Part shown: piece by piece, positions 26,690 to 36,237 of the stretch
Numbering within the stretch: position 1 is the first letter of the stretch
How the letters are laid out: each line of letters starts with the position of its first letter
Source: Novosphingobium capsulatum NBRC 12533
GTDB taxonomy: Bacteria; Pseudomonadota; Alphaproteobacteria; Sphingomonadales; Sphingomonadaceae
Direction of reading: 5' to 3'
Length of the DNA stretch: 64,000 nt
NCBI RefSeq assembly: GCF_001598375.1
Contig: NZ_BCYV01000006.1
Span: forward strand, 353,172-417,171
Program-made: the position numbers and the translations under genes
The notes under the pieces: model-generated
The model's input: the letters and a program-made list of their open reading frames with translations, nothing else
The model's database searches: none
What the model was told of the DNA's origin: nothing

Positions 26690-27154
26690 TCAGCCCTGCG
26701 GCGCGGCGACCAGGCCGACGATGCCAAGCGCCAGCGCAACGACGATCATGGCAAGCGCCAGGCGCCGCCGCCGTCGCAGCGCACGGGCGGCGCGGCCATG
26801 GCTGCCCGTGCGCTGCGAGGCGGCCTGCCAATCCCATCCCTGGCCATCGATCCATTTGCGGATTTCCTGCCCGGCCAAGGTCCACACGCCGGCCGCCAGC
26901 AGGGCGCAGGCCAGCGCGACCAGCGCCAGCGGCGCGGCAGGAATACCGGCGCCGGTGGCGGTTCGGCATTGTGCCAGGCTGGCGCGTGCCTGGGCCGTGG
27001 TGCAAGGGCCGCTGGCATTAACCGTGTCCAGCGGGTTTCCGGCAAGGTCGGTGGTCTGCGCGGCGTTGACCGGCGCGGCCGGCCCGGCGGGAATGCCGTT
27101 GTCCTGGCTCTGCCCCGCCGTGGCGGCGTCTCGGTGTTGCCCAGAGTGTGCCAT
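26690..27154 (-). CDS. hypothetical membrane protein with two transmembrane segments
   Basis: A 154-residue protein with no family recognised. The first half is polar, followed by a hydrophobic helix near residues 73-93 (APLALVALACALLAAGVWTLA). After a loop containing WIDGQGWDWQAASQR comes an Arg-rich patch and a last helix near 130-150 (LALAMIVVALALGIVGLVAA). Two well-formed helices with positive residues between them support a real inner-membrane protein. The opposite strand is also open here but encodes no recognisable protein. Confidence 0.6.
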   Translation of the reverse strand: MAHSGQHRDAATAGQSQDNGIPAGPAAPVNAAQTTDLAGNPLDTVNASGPCTTAQARASLAQCRTATGAGIPAAPLALVALACALLAAGVWTLAGQEIRKWIDGQGWDWQAASQRTGSHGRAARALRRRRRLALAMIVVALALGIVGLVAAPQG

Positions 27155-27325
27155 CGATCATCGCCTGTTGCGTGGTGTTACCGGCAAGGCAGGTGCCTGA
27201 TACCCGCCAAACCGCCGATGGCGGGCAGATTACGGCTGGTTCATCCGCCTGTCAGTCCCGCAGGTTCCGCCATCACCATGGGTGGATATACCCGCCGCCC
27301 GAATCGTGTTACCCGCACGGCCCCC

Positions 27326-28486
27326 ATGACTGCACAGATCGAACCCTTTCACGCCATTGCCGTTTCCACCCTAGCGCACCGCATTGCGGCCGATGCGGCT
27401 GCGGCCGGCCGGCCGGTGATCCACATGGAATTCGGCCAGCCCTCCACCAGCGCGCCCGCTGCCGCGATTGCCCGTGCCCATCACGTGCTGGATACCCAGG
27501 CGCAGGGCTATTGGGAAAGCCAGGCGCTGAAAGAGCGCATTGCCCGGCATTACCATGAAACCGCCGGCGTCACGGTCGATCCGTCGCAAGTCGTGCTGAC
27601 CTGTGGTGCCTCGCCAGCCCTGGTCATGGCGCTGACCCTGCGCTTTGCCCCCGGTGCGCGGGTGGCGATCGCCCGGCCCGGCTATGTGGCCTATCGCAAT
27701 ACCTTGCGTGCGCTGCACATGGAGCCGGTCGAACTGGTGTGTGGCCCGCAGGAACGCTTCAACGTCACTGCTGCCGCCTTGGCCGCGATGGAGCCGGCGC
27801 CTGACGGGTTGATCCTGGCCAGCCCGGCCAACCCCACTGGCACGGTGATCGCACCCGATGAACTGGCGGCCATCGTCCAGGTCTGCCAGACACGCGGCAT
27901 CTCGGTGATCAGCGACGAGATCTATCACGGCCTCACCTATGACGGTGCGCAGGCGCAGACCCTGCTTGCCGTCGATCCCGAGGCGGTGATCATCAACAGC
28001 TTTTCCAAGTACTTCTCGATGCCGGGCTGGCGCCTTGGCTGGCTGGTGGTGCCGCCCGCACTGGTCGACCAGGCGCGCGCGCGGATGGGCAACCTGTTCC
28101 TTACCCCGCCGGTGCTCAGCCAGAATGCCGGCCTGGTGGCGTTCGAATGCCAGGACGAGTTACAGGGCCATGTCGCCGCCTATGCGCGCAACCGCCAACT
28201 CGTGCTCGATGCCCTGCCGGCGCTGGGCCTGGCCCGCATCGCGCCGCCTGATGGCGCATTCTATGTCTGGGCCGATATCGGCCACCTGACCGACGATTCG
28301 ATGGCGTTCTGCCTCAAGCTGCTGGAAGATACCGGCGTGGCCACGGCACCGGGCATTGATTTCGATCCGGTCGAAGGGCGCCGCTTCTTCCGCATCAGCT
28401 TTGCCGTTTCCACCGCCGAGGTGGAAGACGCGCTGGCGCGGATGAAGCCGTGGTTTGCCGCGCGGATGGCCGAAGCAGCGGTCTGA
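27326..28486 (+). CDS. PLP-dependent aminotransferase, class I/II
   Basis: A 386-residue fold-type I aminotransferase. LTCGASPALVMAL is in the cofactor phosphate region, ASPANPTGTVI is the family Asn site, and DEIYHGLTYD holds the Asp/Tyr that hold the PLP ring. The Schiff-base Lys is in NSFSKYFSMPGWRLGWLV, and FRISF near the end has the substrate-carboxylate Arg. The amino donor is not evident. ATG 27326 gives MTAQIEPFHAIAVS. The open frame extends far upstream but without family similarity. A hairpin follows at 28491. Confidence 0.9.
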   Translation: MTAQIEPFHAIAVSTLAHRIAADAAAAGRPVIHMEFGQPSTSAPAAAIARAHHVLDTQAQGYWESQALKERIARHYHETAGVTVDPSQVVLTCGASPALVMALTLRFAPGARVAIARPGYVAYRNTLRALHMEPVELVCGPQERFNVTAAALAAMEPAPDGLILASPANPTGTVIAPDELAAIVQVCQTRGISVISDEIYHGLTYDGAQAQTLLAVDPEAVIINSFSKYFSMPGWRLGWLVVPPALVDQARARMGNLFLTPPVLSQNAGLVAFECQDELQGHVAAYARNRQLVLDALPALGLARIAPPDGAFYVWADIGHLTDDSMAFCLKLLEDTGVATAPGIDFDPVEGRRFFRISFAVSTAEVEDALARMKPWFAARMAEAAV

Positions 28487-28490
28487 CATA

Positions 28491-28521
28491 CTATTGGTGA
28501 TATTCATACTATCACCAATAG
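28491..28521. terminator. convergent AT-rich hairpin terminator
   Basis: CTATTGGTGATA and TATCACCAATAG form a perfect 12-bp stem with a seven-base loop, directly between the convergent aminotransferase and DUF3422 genes. There is no strong T-run, so it might instead be a protein-binding dyad, but the position favours termination. Confidence 0.6.
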
Positions 28522-28529
28522 CGCTAATA

Positions 28530-29768
28530 TCACGGTGAGGGGTGATCGAGTACCTGGCGGCGGGCATGGCGCAGTGCCAGCCAGGTCGCCAGCATCACCA
28601 GCGGGGTGATTACCCCCACGGCCAGGCGCGCATCGAAGTGCACCAGGCTTTCCCCGCCTTCCAGCACGTGGCCGATCAGCGCCGTGGCATAATAGCTGAT
28701 CCCCACCACCGACAGCCCCTCGACCAGGTGTTGCAGGCGCAACTGGCGGACCGCGCTGCGTTCGAGCGAGGCGAGCAGCGCGCCGTTCTGGTTTTCGATG
28801 CGGGTTTCGATCCGCGCACGCAGCAGCGCGGTGAACTGCCCGGCGCGCGCCGCCACCTGGCGTTCACGACGGGAAAACGCGGCGCAAGTGCGCACCGCCG
28901 GCAGGAAGCGGCGCTGGGTAAATTCGCCCAGCGAGAGAAAGCCGGGAATCGGCCGCGGCGCTAGATCGGCCAGCCGTTCTTCCACCAGCAGGGCATAGGC
29001 GGCAGTGGCGCTCATGCGGTAGTCGGTGGCACTGGCCACAGCGGCGATCGCCAGCGACAGGCCGGAAAGCTGGTCCATCAGGTCATCGTCGCGCACATCG
29101 TCGCGGGTCAGCGCCTCGCCCAGGCGGCGCAGGTCTGCTTCGGCCTGGTCCAGCCGGGGCCAGGCCGCGCGCGCCACCGGCAGGCCGAGCAGCGCCAGGT
29201 TGCGATAGCTGCTCAATTCCTGCAACCGCTGCACCGCGCGGGTCAGGTCGCCCCCTTCCAACCCGCATGCGGCCACCAGCATGCGGCCATAGCCATCCTC
29301 GCCGATGTGAAAGTCTGACCAGATGCGCATCGGGCCGGCCACGTGGCACGAGACCAGGTCATCGTGCACTAGGCCCATGGCCGGCATCACCTGGGCGGCA
29401 TCGGCTTCGTCTGCCACGATCACCAGCCGCGTGGCGCGCACCGTCGCGCCGGGCAGGCTTTCCATCCAGGCAGTCGCATCGGCAAGATCGACGTCGCATG
29501 GGGCAAACAGCGTCTGGGTGCTGGCCTCGCTATGCCGTTCCCAGGTGAACGACACGCCACCGGCCAGGGTGCCCGAAACGTGGCGACGATCGGCGCGGCG
29601 CACCTCGCCACCTTCGGGCATGGCTGCCCAGGCTGCCCATTCGGCATCGCGGGCGGCATCGTCCACCAGCCGCACCTGCTGCACCACCTGCATCGGCGCG
29701 CGCAGCACGGGCCAGCGACGCAGATGCATCTCGTTCACGATCTGCCGACGCCATTCGTGTTCGTGCAT
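28530..29768 (-). CDS. DUF3422 family membrane-anchored protein
   Basis: A 412-residue protein of the DUF3422 family, function unknown. The family N-terminus is clear: QIVNEMHLRRWPVLRAP, equivalent to the usual NELHARPFP motif. Two hydrophobic segments at the C-terminus (VGISYYATALIGHVLEGG and VITPLVMLATWLALRH) anchor it in the inner membrane. The middle is rich in helices and contains CGLEGGDLTRAVQRLQELSSYRN. ATG 29768 is chosen because MHEHEWRRQIVNEMH matches the family start. The upstream open frame is not conserved. Confidence 0.88.
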   Translation of the reverse strand: MHEHEWRRQIVNEMHLRRWPVLRAPMQVVQQVRLVDDAARDAEWAAWAAMPEGGEVRRADRRHVSGTLAGGVSFTWERHSEASTQTLFAPCDVDLADATAWMESLPGATVRATRLVIVADEADAAQVMPAMGLVHDDLVSCHVAGPMRIWSDFHIGEDGYGRMLVAACGLEGGDLTRAVQRLQELSSYRNLALLGLPVARAAWPRLDQAEADLRRLGEALTRDDVRDDDLMDQLSGLSLAIAAVASATDYRMSATAAYALLVEERLADLAPRPIPGFLSLGEFTQRRFLPAVRTCAAFSRRERQVAARAGQFTALLRARIETRIENQNGALLASLERSAVRQLRLQHLVEGLSVVGISYYATALIGHVLEGGESLVHFDARLAVGVITPLVMLATWLALRHARRQVLDHPSP

Positions 29769-29834
29769 GGCTGTTGCCCTCTTCCCTGGCGCGATCATGC
29801 GCGCAGGGGAGGGGGCGTGCAAGTATGCTAGGGT

Positions 29835-30059
29835 CTAAGGCTTGTAGCGCCGTTCGCGCGCGGGCGGGTACTTGGCGTGGAGCGCCTTGGCCCGCGTTGG
29901 GCGGTCCATCAGTTCGCCCTGGCAATTGGGGCAGCGGTCATCGAGGTCTTCGGCGCATTCGGCGCAGAACGTGCATTCCATCGAGCAGATGAAAGCGCCG
30001 GGCGCTTCGGCGGGAAGCTCGGTGCCGCAGTTCTGGCAATCGGGGTGCATGGCAAGCAT
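29835..30059 (-). CDS. DUF1272 domain-containing zinc-ribbon-like protein
   Basis: A 74-residue protein with paired cysteines: CQNCGTELP, FICSMECTFCAECAEDL, RCPNCQGEL. This is the DUF1272 pattern, expected to bind zinc. Function unknown. The start may be ATG 30059 or the ATG three codons later (30050). It follows glmM by 14 bases and probably shares its transcript. Confidence 0.88.
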   Translation of the reverse strand: MLAMHPDCQNCGTELPAEAPGAFICSMECTFCAECAEDLDDRCPNCQGELMDRPTRAKALHAKYPPARERRYKP

Positions 30060-30073
30060 GTCTGGTTCTCCGC

Positions 30074-31414
30074 TCAGGCCGCAGCCTTGCGCACGGCATT
30101 GCAGATGGCGTCGACCACTTCAGCCACTTCCTCGGCATCGTCGGCCTCGGCCATGACGCGGATCACTGGCTCGGTGCCCGAAGGGCGGATGACCAGGCGG
30201 CCGCGGCCAGCTAGCCGCGCCTCGGCCTGGGCGATGGCCTCCTGCACGCTTTCGGCCTCGAGCGGCTTGCCGCCGGCAAAGCGCACGTTCTTGAGCAGTT
30301 GCGGCACGGGATCGAACAGGTGCAGCGTCTGGCTGGCCGGCTTGCCGCTGGAAACCAGCGCGGCCAGCACCTGCAACGCCGCGATCGTGCCATCGCCGGT
30401 GGTGGCGTGATCGGTCAGGATCATGTGGCCTGACTGTTCGCCACCCACGTTGAACCCGCCCTCGCGCATCTTTTCCAGCACGTGGCGATCGCCCACGGCG
30501 GTGCGCACCAGGTCCAGGCCCTTGCTGCGCAGGAAGCGTTCGAGGCCCAGGTTTGACATCACAGTGGCGACCACGCCGCCGCCGGTCAGCGCGCCGCGTG
30601 CGGCGAGTTGGCTGCCGATCAGCGCCATGATCTGGTCGCCATCGACCGTCTGGCCCTTTTCATCGACCACGATCAGGCGGTCGGCATCGCCATCGAGGGC
30701 GATGCCGATGTCGGCGCGCACTTCGCGCACCTTGGCTTTGATCGCGTCGAGATGGGTGGACCCGACATTGAGGTTGATGTTCTTGCCATTGGGTTCCACC
30801 CCGATGGCGATCACTTCGGCGCCGAGTTCCCACAGCGCCGAGGGCGCCACGGTATAGGCCGCGCCATTGGCGCAATCGACCACGATGCGCAGCCCGTCGA
30901 GGCGCAGGTTGTGCGGCAGCGAGGCCTTGACCGCGTGGATATAGCGGCCACGCGCATCCTCGATGCGGCGGGCACGCCCCACTTCGCTGGCCGGCGCCAG
31001 GTCGAGCTCATCCTCCAGCATGGCCTCGATCGCCAGTTCGTCTTCATCGGAAAGCTTGAAGCCATCCGGGCCGAACAGCTTGATGCCGTTGTCTTCGAAC
31101 GGGTTGTGGCTGGCCGAGATCATCACGCCGACATCGGCGCGCATTTCGCGCGTGAGCATGGCGACAGCGGGCGTCGGCATCGGGCCGAGCAGGACCACGT
31201 CCATGCCCACGCTGGTGAACCCGGCGGTCATCGCGTTTTCCAGCATATAGCCCGACAGGCGGGTGTCCTTGCCGATCACCACGCGATGGCGATGATCGCC
31301 CCGCTGGAAATAGGTGCCGGCGGCCTGGCCCACTTTCATGGCGGTTGCCGCGGTCATCACCCCGGCATTGGTCCGGCCCCGGATGCCATCGGTGCCGAAG
31401 AATTTTCGTCCCAT
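30074..31414 (-). CDS. glmM: phosphoglucosamine mutase
   Basis: A 446-residue alpha-phosphohexomutase that interconverts glucosamine-6-phosphate and glucosamine-1-phosphate for peptidoglycan and LPS precursors. The N-terminus [13 protein letters not shown] is typical. The phosphoserine loop is [12 protein letters not shown] near residue 103, the metal loop is [11 protein letters not shown] near 243, the sugar-binding GEQSGHMI is near 330, and the phosphate-binding [12 protein letters not shown] is near 415. ATG 31414 gives the standard start. An upstream ATG at 31462 adds unrelated residues. Confidence 0.96.
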   Translation of the reverse strand: MGRKFFGTDGIRGRTNAGVMTAATAMKVGQAAGTYFQRGDHRHRVVIGKDTRLSGYMLENAMTAGFTSVGMDVVLLGPMPTPAVAMLTREMRADVGVMISASHNPFEDNGIKLFGPDGFKLSDEDELAIEAMLEDELDLAPASEVGRARRIEDARGRYIHAVKASLPHNLRLDGLRIVVDCANGAAYTVAPSALWELGAEVIAIGVEPNGKNINLNVGSTHLDAIKAKVREVRADIGIALDGDADRLIVVDEKGQTVDGDQIMALIGSQLAARGALTGGGVVATVMSNLGLERFLRSKGLDLVRTAVGDRHVLEKMREGGFNVGGEQSGHMILTDHATTGDGTIAALQVLAALVSSGKPASQTLHLFDPVPQLLKNVRFAGGKPLEAESVQEAIAQAEARLAGRGRLVIRPSGTEPVIRVMAEADDAEEVAEVVDAICNAVRKAAA

Positions 31415-31493
31415 CGCGAAGATCTTGTCCCTTTGCCTGGCGCCACCAAGGCGCCATTGCATGTGCCTCCTACACCATTATTCTCACCATGGC

Positions 31494-32783
31494 ATGAACC
31501 AAGCGATTACCGATCCGTCATCCGCTCCCGAAGGGGGCCTTCCGCCCATGGCCCATGTGCCGGCCCTGTGGATTTTCCTGGGGCTGGTCGGCGGGCTGGC
31601 GCTGGGCCTGGCGCTCGCCTTTGCCGCGCCGGCCGCGCTGCCGCCGATCCTGGCCGTGGCCGGGCCGGTCGGCGATCTGTGGCTGCGCGCGCTGCGGGCC
31701 ACGATCATGCCGCTGGTGGTCGCGCTGCTGTTCACCGGCGTGGTGCAGACCGTAGCGGCGGCCCGCGCCGGGGCCATGGCCCGGCGCGCGCTGGCCTGGT
31801 TCATGGTCGTGCTGGTGGGCGGATCGGCCATGGCCGGGCTGTTCACGCCCACGCTGTTGGCGCTGGTGCCGATCCCGCAAGGCGCGGGCGCGGCGCTGCG
31901 CGCCAATGTCGGCGCGGCGGCCGCGGGCACGGCCACGACCATGCCGGCGTTCGGCGATTTCATCACCTCGATGGTGCCGGTCAACGTGTTCACGTCCGCA
32001 GCGGCCGATGCGGTCCTGCCGGTGATCCTGTTCACCGGGGTGTTCGCCATGGCCGCGACGCGGCTGCGCAGTGCCCAACGGCAAATCTTGACGGTCTTTT
32101 TCGAAGGCATTGCCGGGGCGATGCTGGTGGTGATCGGCTGGGTGCTGTGGTGCGGGCCGGTGGGCGTTTTCGCGCTTAGCCTGGTGGTGGCGGCCAAGAG
32201 CGGAACTGCCGCGATCGGCGCGTTGGCGCACTATGTGATGATCGTGGCCCTGACCGGCACGGTGGTGTTCCTCGCGGCCTATCCGCTGGCGGTGCTGGGC
32301 GGGCGCCTGCCGCTGATCCGCTTTGCCCGCGCGATGCTGCCGGCGCAGGCGCTGGCACTGTCCACCCAGTCTTCGCTCGCCTCGCTGCCGGCCATGCTCA
32401 ATGCCTGCCGCACGCTGGGCCTGCGCGATGCGACCAGCGAACTGGTCTTGCCACTGGCCGTGGCGCTGTTTCGCGGCACCGGGCCGGCCATGAACTTTGC
32501 CGTGGCGATCTATGTGGCGCACTGGTTTGGCGTGCCGGTGGATGGCTGGCACATGCTGGCCGGCTTTGCCGTGGCCAGCGTGATGAGCTTTGGCGCGGTG
32601 AGCCTGCCGGGCACGATCAGCTTCGTTACCTCGATCGGCCCGATCGCGCTGGCCATGGGCGTGCCGGTAGAGCCGCTCGCGCTGCTGGTGGCGGTGGAAA
32701 TGCTGCCCGATCTGATGCGCACGCTGGGCAATGTGACGATGGACGTGGCGGTGACGGCCGCCGTGGCCGCGCACGAGGATTGA
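31494..32783 (+). CDS. dicarboxylate/amino acid:cation symporter (DAACS family)
   Basis: A 429-residue integral membrane transporter with eight or so hydrophobic helices. DAACS features are a serine-rich re-entrant hairpin (ALALSTQSSLASLPAML), the GTGPAMNFAVAIYVA helix where substrate and sodium bind, and the second hairpin region GAVSLPGTISFVTSIGPI. It likely takes up C4-dicarboxylates, glutamate or aspartate by sodium or proton symport; the exact substrate is unknown. The first ATG (31494) is used, and MAHVPALWIFLG 18 codons later is possible. It is divergent from glmM. Confidence 0.87.
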   Translation: MNQAITDPSSAPEGGLPPMAHVPALWIFLGLVGGLALGLALAFAAPAALPPILAVAGPVGDLWLRALRATIMPLVVALLFTGVVQTVAAARAGAMARRALAWFMVVLVGGSAMAGLFTPTLLALVPIPQGAGAALRANVGAAAAGTATTMPAFGDFITSMVPVNVFTSAAADAVLPVILFTGVFAMAATRLRSAQRQILTVFFEGIAGAMLVVIGWVLWCGPVGVFALSLVVAAKSGTAAIGALAHYVMIVALTGTVVFLAAYPLAVLGGRLPLIRFARAMLPAQALALSTQSSLASLPAMLNACRTLGLRDATSELVLPLAVALFRGTGPAMNFAVAIYVAHWFGVPVDGWHMLAGFAVASVMSFGAVSLPGTISFVTSIGPIALAMGVPVEPLALLVAVEMLPDLMRTLGNVTMDVAVTAAVAAHED

Positions 32784-32919
32784 TCAGTTTGCGCTTGCAG
32801 CACGATCAGAAAAATTTACTGGAAATCGCTGTCAAATGCCATAGGCCGCAATGGCAACCGATGCCCGCCTGAGGCGTTGGTTTGGCATTGCCGATTTTCC
32901 CTGACGAAACGGAGCGACC

Positions 32920-33534
32920 ATGGCGATTTCCCTTCTCCCGCTGCCCTATGCCGACAGCGCGCTGGACCCCACGATCTCGGCAGTGACCCTGCAGACCCAC
33001 CACGGCAAGCATCACAAGGCCTATGTCGACAAGACCAATGCCGCCATCGACGGCACCGATCTGGCCGACAAGAGCCTGGAAGACATCGTGGCCGCCGCAC
33101 AGGCCAAGGGTGACAAGGGCCTGTTCAACAACTCTGCCCAGACCTGGAACCACGGTTTCTACTGGCACAGCCTGACCCCGGAAACCAGCGAACCCACCGG
33201 CGACCTTGCTGCCGCGATCGAAGCCTCGTTCGGCTCGCTCGATGCGCTCAAGGCTGAACTGGCCGCGCAGGGCGCCGCGCACTTTGCCTCGGGCTGGGTG
33301 TGGCTGGTGGCCAAGGATGGCAAGCTGGTGGTCGAACAGACCCACGACGCTGCCACCTATTCCGACCTCGGCGGCAACCCGCTGCTGGTGATCGACCTGT
33401 GGGAACACGCCTACTACGTCGATTACAAGAACCTGCGTCCCGACTATCTCAAGGGCGTGATCGAAAAGCACCTGAACTGGGGCTTTGCCGCCGAAAACCT
33501 CGGCCGCGGTTCGCTCTGGGCCTATCCGGCCTGA
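32920..33534 (+). CDS. sodB: superoxide dismutase, iron type
   Basis: A 204-residue Fe/Mn-family superoxide dismutase. Metal ligands are visible: His in THHGKHHKAY, His in NHGFYWHSL, and the Asp and His of DLWEHAYYVDYK. The residue pattern NNSAQTWNH puts the outer-sphere Gln at the position typical of iron enzymes. Cytoplasmic, no signal peptide. The gene is preceded by a GGAG site and followed by a strong terminator. No EcfG promoter was seen in its 136-bp upstream gap. Confidence 0.95.
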   Translation: MAISLLPLPYADSALDPTISAVTLQTHHGKHHKAYVDKTNAAIDGTDLADKSLEDIVAAAQAKGDKGLFNNSAQTWNHGFYWHSLTPETSEPTGDLAAAIEASFGSLDALKAELAAQGAAHFASGWVWLVAKDGKLVVEQTHDAATYSDLGGNPLLVIDLWEHAYYVDYKNLRPDYLKGVIEKHLNWGFAAENLGRGSLWAYPA

Positions 33535-33558
33535 TCATCGCACCGCGATGACGACATG

Positions 33559-33591
33559 AAAAAGGGCAGGCCGCGCGGCCTGCCCTTTTTT
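33559..33591. terminator. strong intrinsic terminator after sodB
   Basis: GGGCAGGCC and GGCCTGCCC form a perfect stem around GCGC, flanked by five A and six T. Bidirectional, serving sodB and the convergent transporter gene. Confidence 0.92.
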
Positions 33592-33609
33592 GTATGCGGC
33601 GCGGTTGGG

Positions 33610-34890
33610 TCAGGCGCCTTGTGGCGTGCGCGGGGGCAACGGGCGGCCGGTCTCGTCACTGGCCATGTCACCCTCGTGCCCGGCATAGTCTTCGGGATGG
33701 CGCAGTTCATCCTGCGCGATCAGGCCCGGCTGGAACAGCGGCTCGCCAAACAGGAAGCCGACCAGGTTCGGCCGGCCCAGGTGATCGACCAGGGCCGTGA
33801 GCGTCAGCAGGATCGGCACCGAGAGCAGCGCCCCCAGCGTGCCCCAGATCCACGAGAAATAGCTGATCGAGATCAGGATCGAGACCGGATTGAGCGTGAG
33901 CCGCGCGCCCAGGATCGAGGGCGTGACGAAGTTGGCCTCCACCGCATGCAGGCCGAGGAACGCCAGCGCCGGCAGCAGGCCAAGCGCCACTGTGCTGGCC
34001 GTGCCGACACCGACCAGGGTGAGCAGCGCGACCATGACCAGTGGCCCGACATAGGGCAGGAAATTGAGCACGAAGGCGAGCCCGCCCCACATGATCGGCG
34101 CAGAAAAGCCGAATGCCCACGATCCTGCGGCCACGATCGTGCCCACGCCCAGGTTGATCTGCGCGACGGTGAGAATGTACGAGGCGACGCGATCCTGCAC
34201 CGCGCGGATCACGCGGGCGATGCGGACCGAGGCGCCAAAGCTGTGGCGATCGAACAGCAGGCGCCGCTTGGTGCGGATGCGCGATTCGATCATGAAAAAG
34301 GTCAGCAGGAAGGTCAGCAGCACTTCGATCAGCACGCTGGGCGTGGCGAAGGCCACCTGCTCGATCACCGAAGGCGTTGCCACCACCACTTCGCGCGTGG
34401 CGGTCGAGCCGGTGAGGCGCGCGATCTGGCGGTTGATGTCATTCATCCACGCCAGGTTGCTGCGCAGTTCGGCAAAGCGCAGCGAGACGCGGCGCGCCAT
34501 GGCCGGCACCTGGTCCACCATGTCGTAGGCCGGCTGCAGGATCAGCGACAGCGCGACGACCACCACCGCGATCAGCAGCAGCAGGGCCAGAAACGAAGCA
34601 AGCATGTTGGGCAGGCCCAGCCGCACCAGGCGATCCGCCGCCGGGGCCAGCACGATCGTCAGCACGATCGCGGTGACCGGGGGCAGGAACACGACTGATC
34701 CGATCGACAGCACGAATGGCAGGCCAAAGAACAGCCCCAGCCCCAGCAACAGCAGGATGGCCGATTGCAGGCGGGCTTGCTGCGTCTGCACCCCCGGTTC
34801 GGCGTGCAAGAGCGCATCCGGCGCGGCAGGCGGCGCGGCGGAGAGGGGGTCGGGATCGTTGATGGAATCGCTGCTGGACAAGGGGGCCAC
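33610..34890 (-). CDS. AI-2E family transporter
   Basis: A 426-residue polytopic membrane protein of the AI-2 exporter (PerM/TqsA) superfamily. Helices cluster at the N-terminus (ILLLLGLGLFFGLPFVLSIGSVVFLPPVTAIVLTI), in the middle (SVLIEVLLTFLLTFFMIESR) and in the C-terminal half with LNFLPYVGPLVMVALLTLVGVG and the conserved LNPVSILISISYFSWIWG. Family members export autoinducer-2 or act as sodium/proton antiporters; which applies here is unknown. GTG 34890 is the preferred start, a TTG at 34947 is the alternative, and neither has a strong ribosome site. Confidence 0.87.
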   Translation of the reverse strand: MAPLSSSDSINDPDPLSAAPPAAPDALLHAEPGVQTQQARLQSAILLLLGLGLFFGLPFVLSIGSVVFLPPVTAIVLTIVLAPAADRLVRLGLPNMLASFLALLLLIAVVVVALSLILQPAYDMVDQVPAMARRVSLRFAELRSNLAWMNDINRQIARLTGSTATREVVVATPSVIEQVAFATPSVLIEVLLTFLLTFFMIESRIRTKRRLLFDRHSFGASVRIARVIRAVQDRVASYILTVAQINLGVGTIVAAGSWAFGFSAPIMWGGLAFVLNFLPYVGPLVMVALLTLVGVGTASTVALGLLPALAFLGLHAVEANFVTPSILGARLTLNPVSILISISYFSWIWGTLGALLSVPILLTLTALVDHLGRPNLVGFLFGEPLFQPGLIAQDELRHPEDYAGHEGDMASDETGRPLPPRTPQGA

Positions 34891-35068
34891 GGCCTGAATC
34901 TGGCGGTGATTCGCCTTTCGCTGTCTTGGGCTTGCGCCGGGGCGCAATCAAGGGGCTGGCGGTAATGCGGCCGCGCTTTGCCGCGTGACTGGTGCAGTGC
35001 TGCCCAGGCCCAGGCAGGGGCGGCCCCAGCCCGATCGCGGGCCGGGGCCAGAACCGCCAGCGTAACCG

Positions 35069-35701
35069 TCAGTGGCCAGACTGAACCGTGGTATCAAGCT
35101 CGTGCATGATCGCATCGTGTGCCACGGCATCGCCCGTGCTGCGACGCGGCAGCTGCCCGGTATCGATCATCTGCGCAAGGGCAGCGCGGGCGCGGCCGAC
35201 GCGGCTCTTGATCGTGCCCACGGCGCATTGGCAAATCTGCGCGGCTTCTTCGTAGGAGAAACCACCGGCGCCGACGAGCAGCAGGGCCTCGCGCCGCTCG
35301 GGCGGGAGGGTGAGCAGTGCGCGGTGCATGTCCGACAAGTGCAGCGGGCTTTCCTGCCCGGCGGGCGCGACCAGCACGCGTTCGGCCACCGTCTCGTCAT
35401 ACTCCGCGCGAAAGCGGTTGCGGCGCATGTCGGTGAGATAGGCATTGCGCAGGATGACGAAGGTCCAGGCGCGCATCGAAGTGCCCGGCTCGAACCGTTC
35501 CTGCGCGGCCCAGGCCTTGAGCAGGGTTTCCTGCACCAGGTCGTCGGCCAGGTCGGGACGGCCGCACAGACCACGCGCAAAGGCGCGCAGGTGCGGAATG
35601 ACACCGGTCAGTTCGCGTTTGAAAGCAACGGCGTTGCGGGCGGAGGCAGCGGTATCGCCCTTGGTGTCTGCCGACGGGCGTGGGGCATCAGCCATGCGCA
35701 T
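35069..35701 (-). CDS. ecfG: ECF sigma factor EcfG, general stress response
   Basis: A 210-residue group 15 ECF sigma factor. Region 2 contains RGLCGRPDLADDLVQETLLKAW and RAWTFVILRNAYLTDMRRNR. Region 4 contains LPPERREALLLVGAGGFSYEEAAQICQCAVGTIKSRVGRAR. EcfG directs RNA polymerase to GGAAC...CGTT promoters and is held inactive by NepR until PhyR is phosphorylated. It overlaps nepR by 14 bases (start 35701; the next ATG, 35695, is an alternative). Several matching promoters lie in the following 6 kb, including one in front of this operon. Confidence 0.93.
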   Translation of the reverse strand: MRMADAPRPSADTKGDTAASARNAVAFKRELTGVIPHLRAFARGLCGRPDLADDLVQETLLKAWAAQERFEPGTSMRAWTFVILRNAYLTDMRRNRFRAEYDETVAERVLVAPAGQESPLHLSDMHRALLTLPPERREALLLVGAGGFSYEEAAQICQCAVGTIKSRVGRARAALAQMIDTGQLPRRSTGDAVAHDAIMHELDTTVQSGH

Positions 35702-35864
35702 CGCCGTCCAGCTTGTCGAGCAACTGCGCGAAGCTGTCGGGCAAGGGTTCTTCTACGACGGAATCGTAGAGTTTGCGCAAACCGTCCGCCCACTCGGGCG
35801 AGTTCGCCCGCGCGCTGGTGCGACGTCGGGTCCCCGGGTTTTTCATAGGTTTATCTTTCGACAT
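35688..35864 (-). CDS. nepR: anti-sigma factor NepR
   Basis: A 58-residue NepR. The conserved helix EWADGLRKLYDSVVEEPLPDSFAQLLDKLD, which binds both EcfG and PhyR, occupies residues 24-53. A basic N-terminal tail (KNPGTRRRTSARA) precedes it. The ATG at 35864 was chosen, giving the family length; a frame upstream to 35945 stays open but looks unrelated. It is upstream of and overlapping ecfG, the standard order. Confidence 0.9.
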   Translation of the reverse strand: MSKDKPMKNPGTRRRTSARANSPEWADGLRKLYDSVVEEPLPDSFAQLLDKLDGDAHG

Positions 35865-36019
35865 TCGCTTTCGGCTTCGCCTCCCCCCATGGGTCTTGCG
35901 GATGAACGGATCGGATGTGCCTGGCGCGGCTGGCCGTTTGTCCATGCATAGACCATGGGGCCGCCAGAATCACAGGTGCCCGATGTCTTGGGTTATCGGT
36001 CTTGGGTTGTTGCGCATGT

Positions 36020-36046
36020 GGAACGAAACCGCTCGCAATCGGTTCC
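36020..36046. promoter_or_regulatory. EcfG-type promoter pair between nepR-ecfG and the sensor kinase
   Basis: On the minus strand GGAAC (36042-36046) and CGTT (36022-36025) are separated by exactly 16 bases, an exact EcfG promoter pointing toward nepR-ecfG. The plus strand of the same DNA reads GGAAC-N16-GGTT toward the kinase, one mismatch from consensus. The element is almost symmetric and may fire both ways, giving autoregulation of the sigma factor. Confidence 0.8.
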
Positions 36047-36237
36047 CGCAAAATCACCAAGACCGTGCCGGAAGCCCGGCGCGGCGTCCTGCGCTGTGAA
36101 AACCACATAATTGTCGGCCAGTTGCGGGCACAGGTGCTTGCGCCGTGCGTTGCATCGGGCATGATCAGGCGGCATGGGCTACGCAGGCGCACGCCGCACG
36201 TTTTGGGTATGGCAAGGTAAAGGGATCGCACGGGCAC

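Noticed and set aside
26660..27325. In-frame upstream extension of the aminotransferase
   Set aside because: No family similarity, and it overlaps a minus-strand membrane protein with clear helices.
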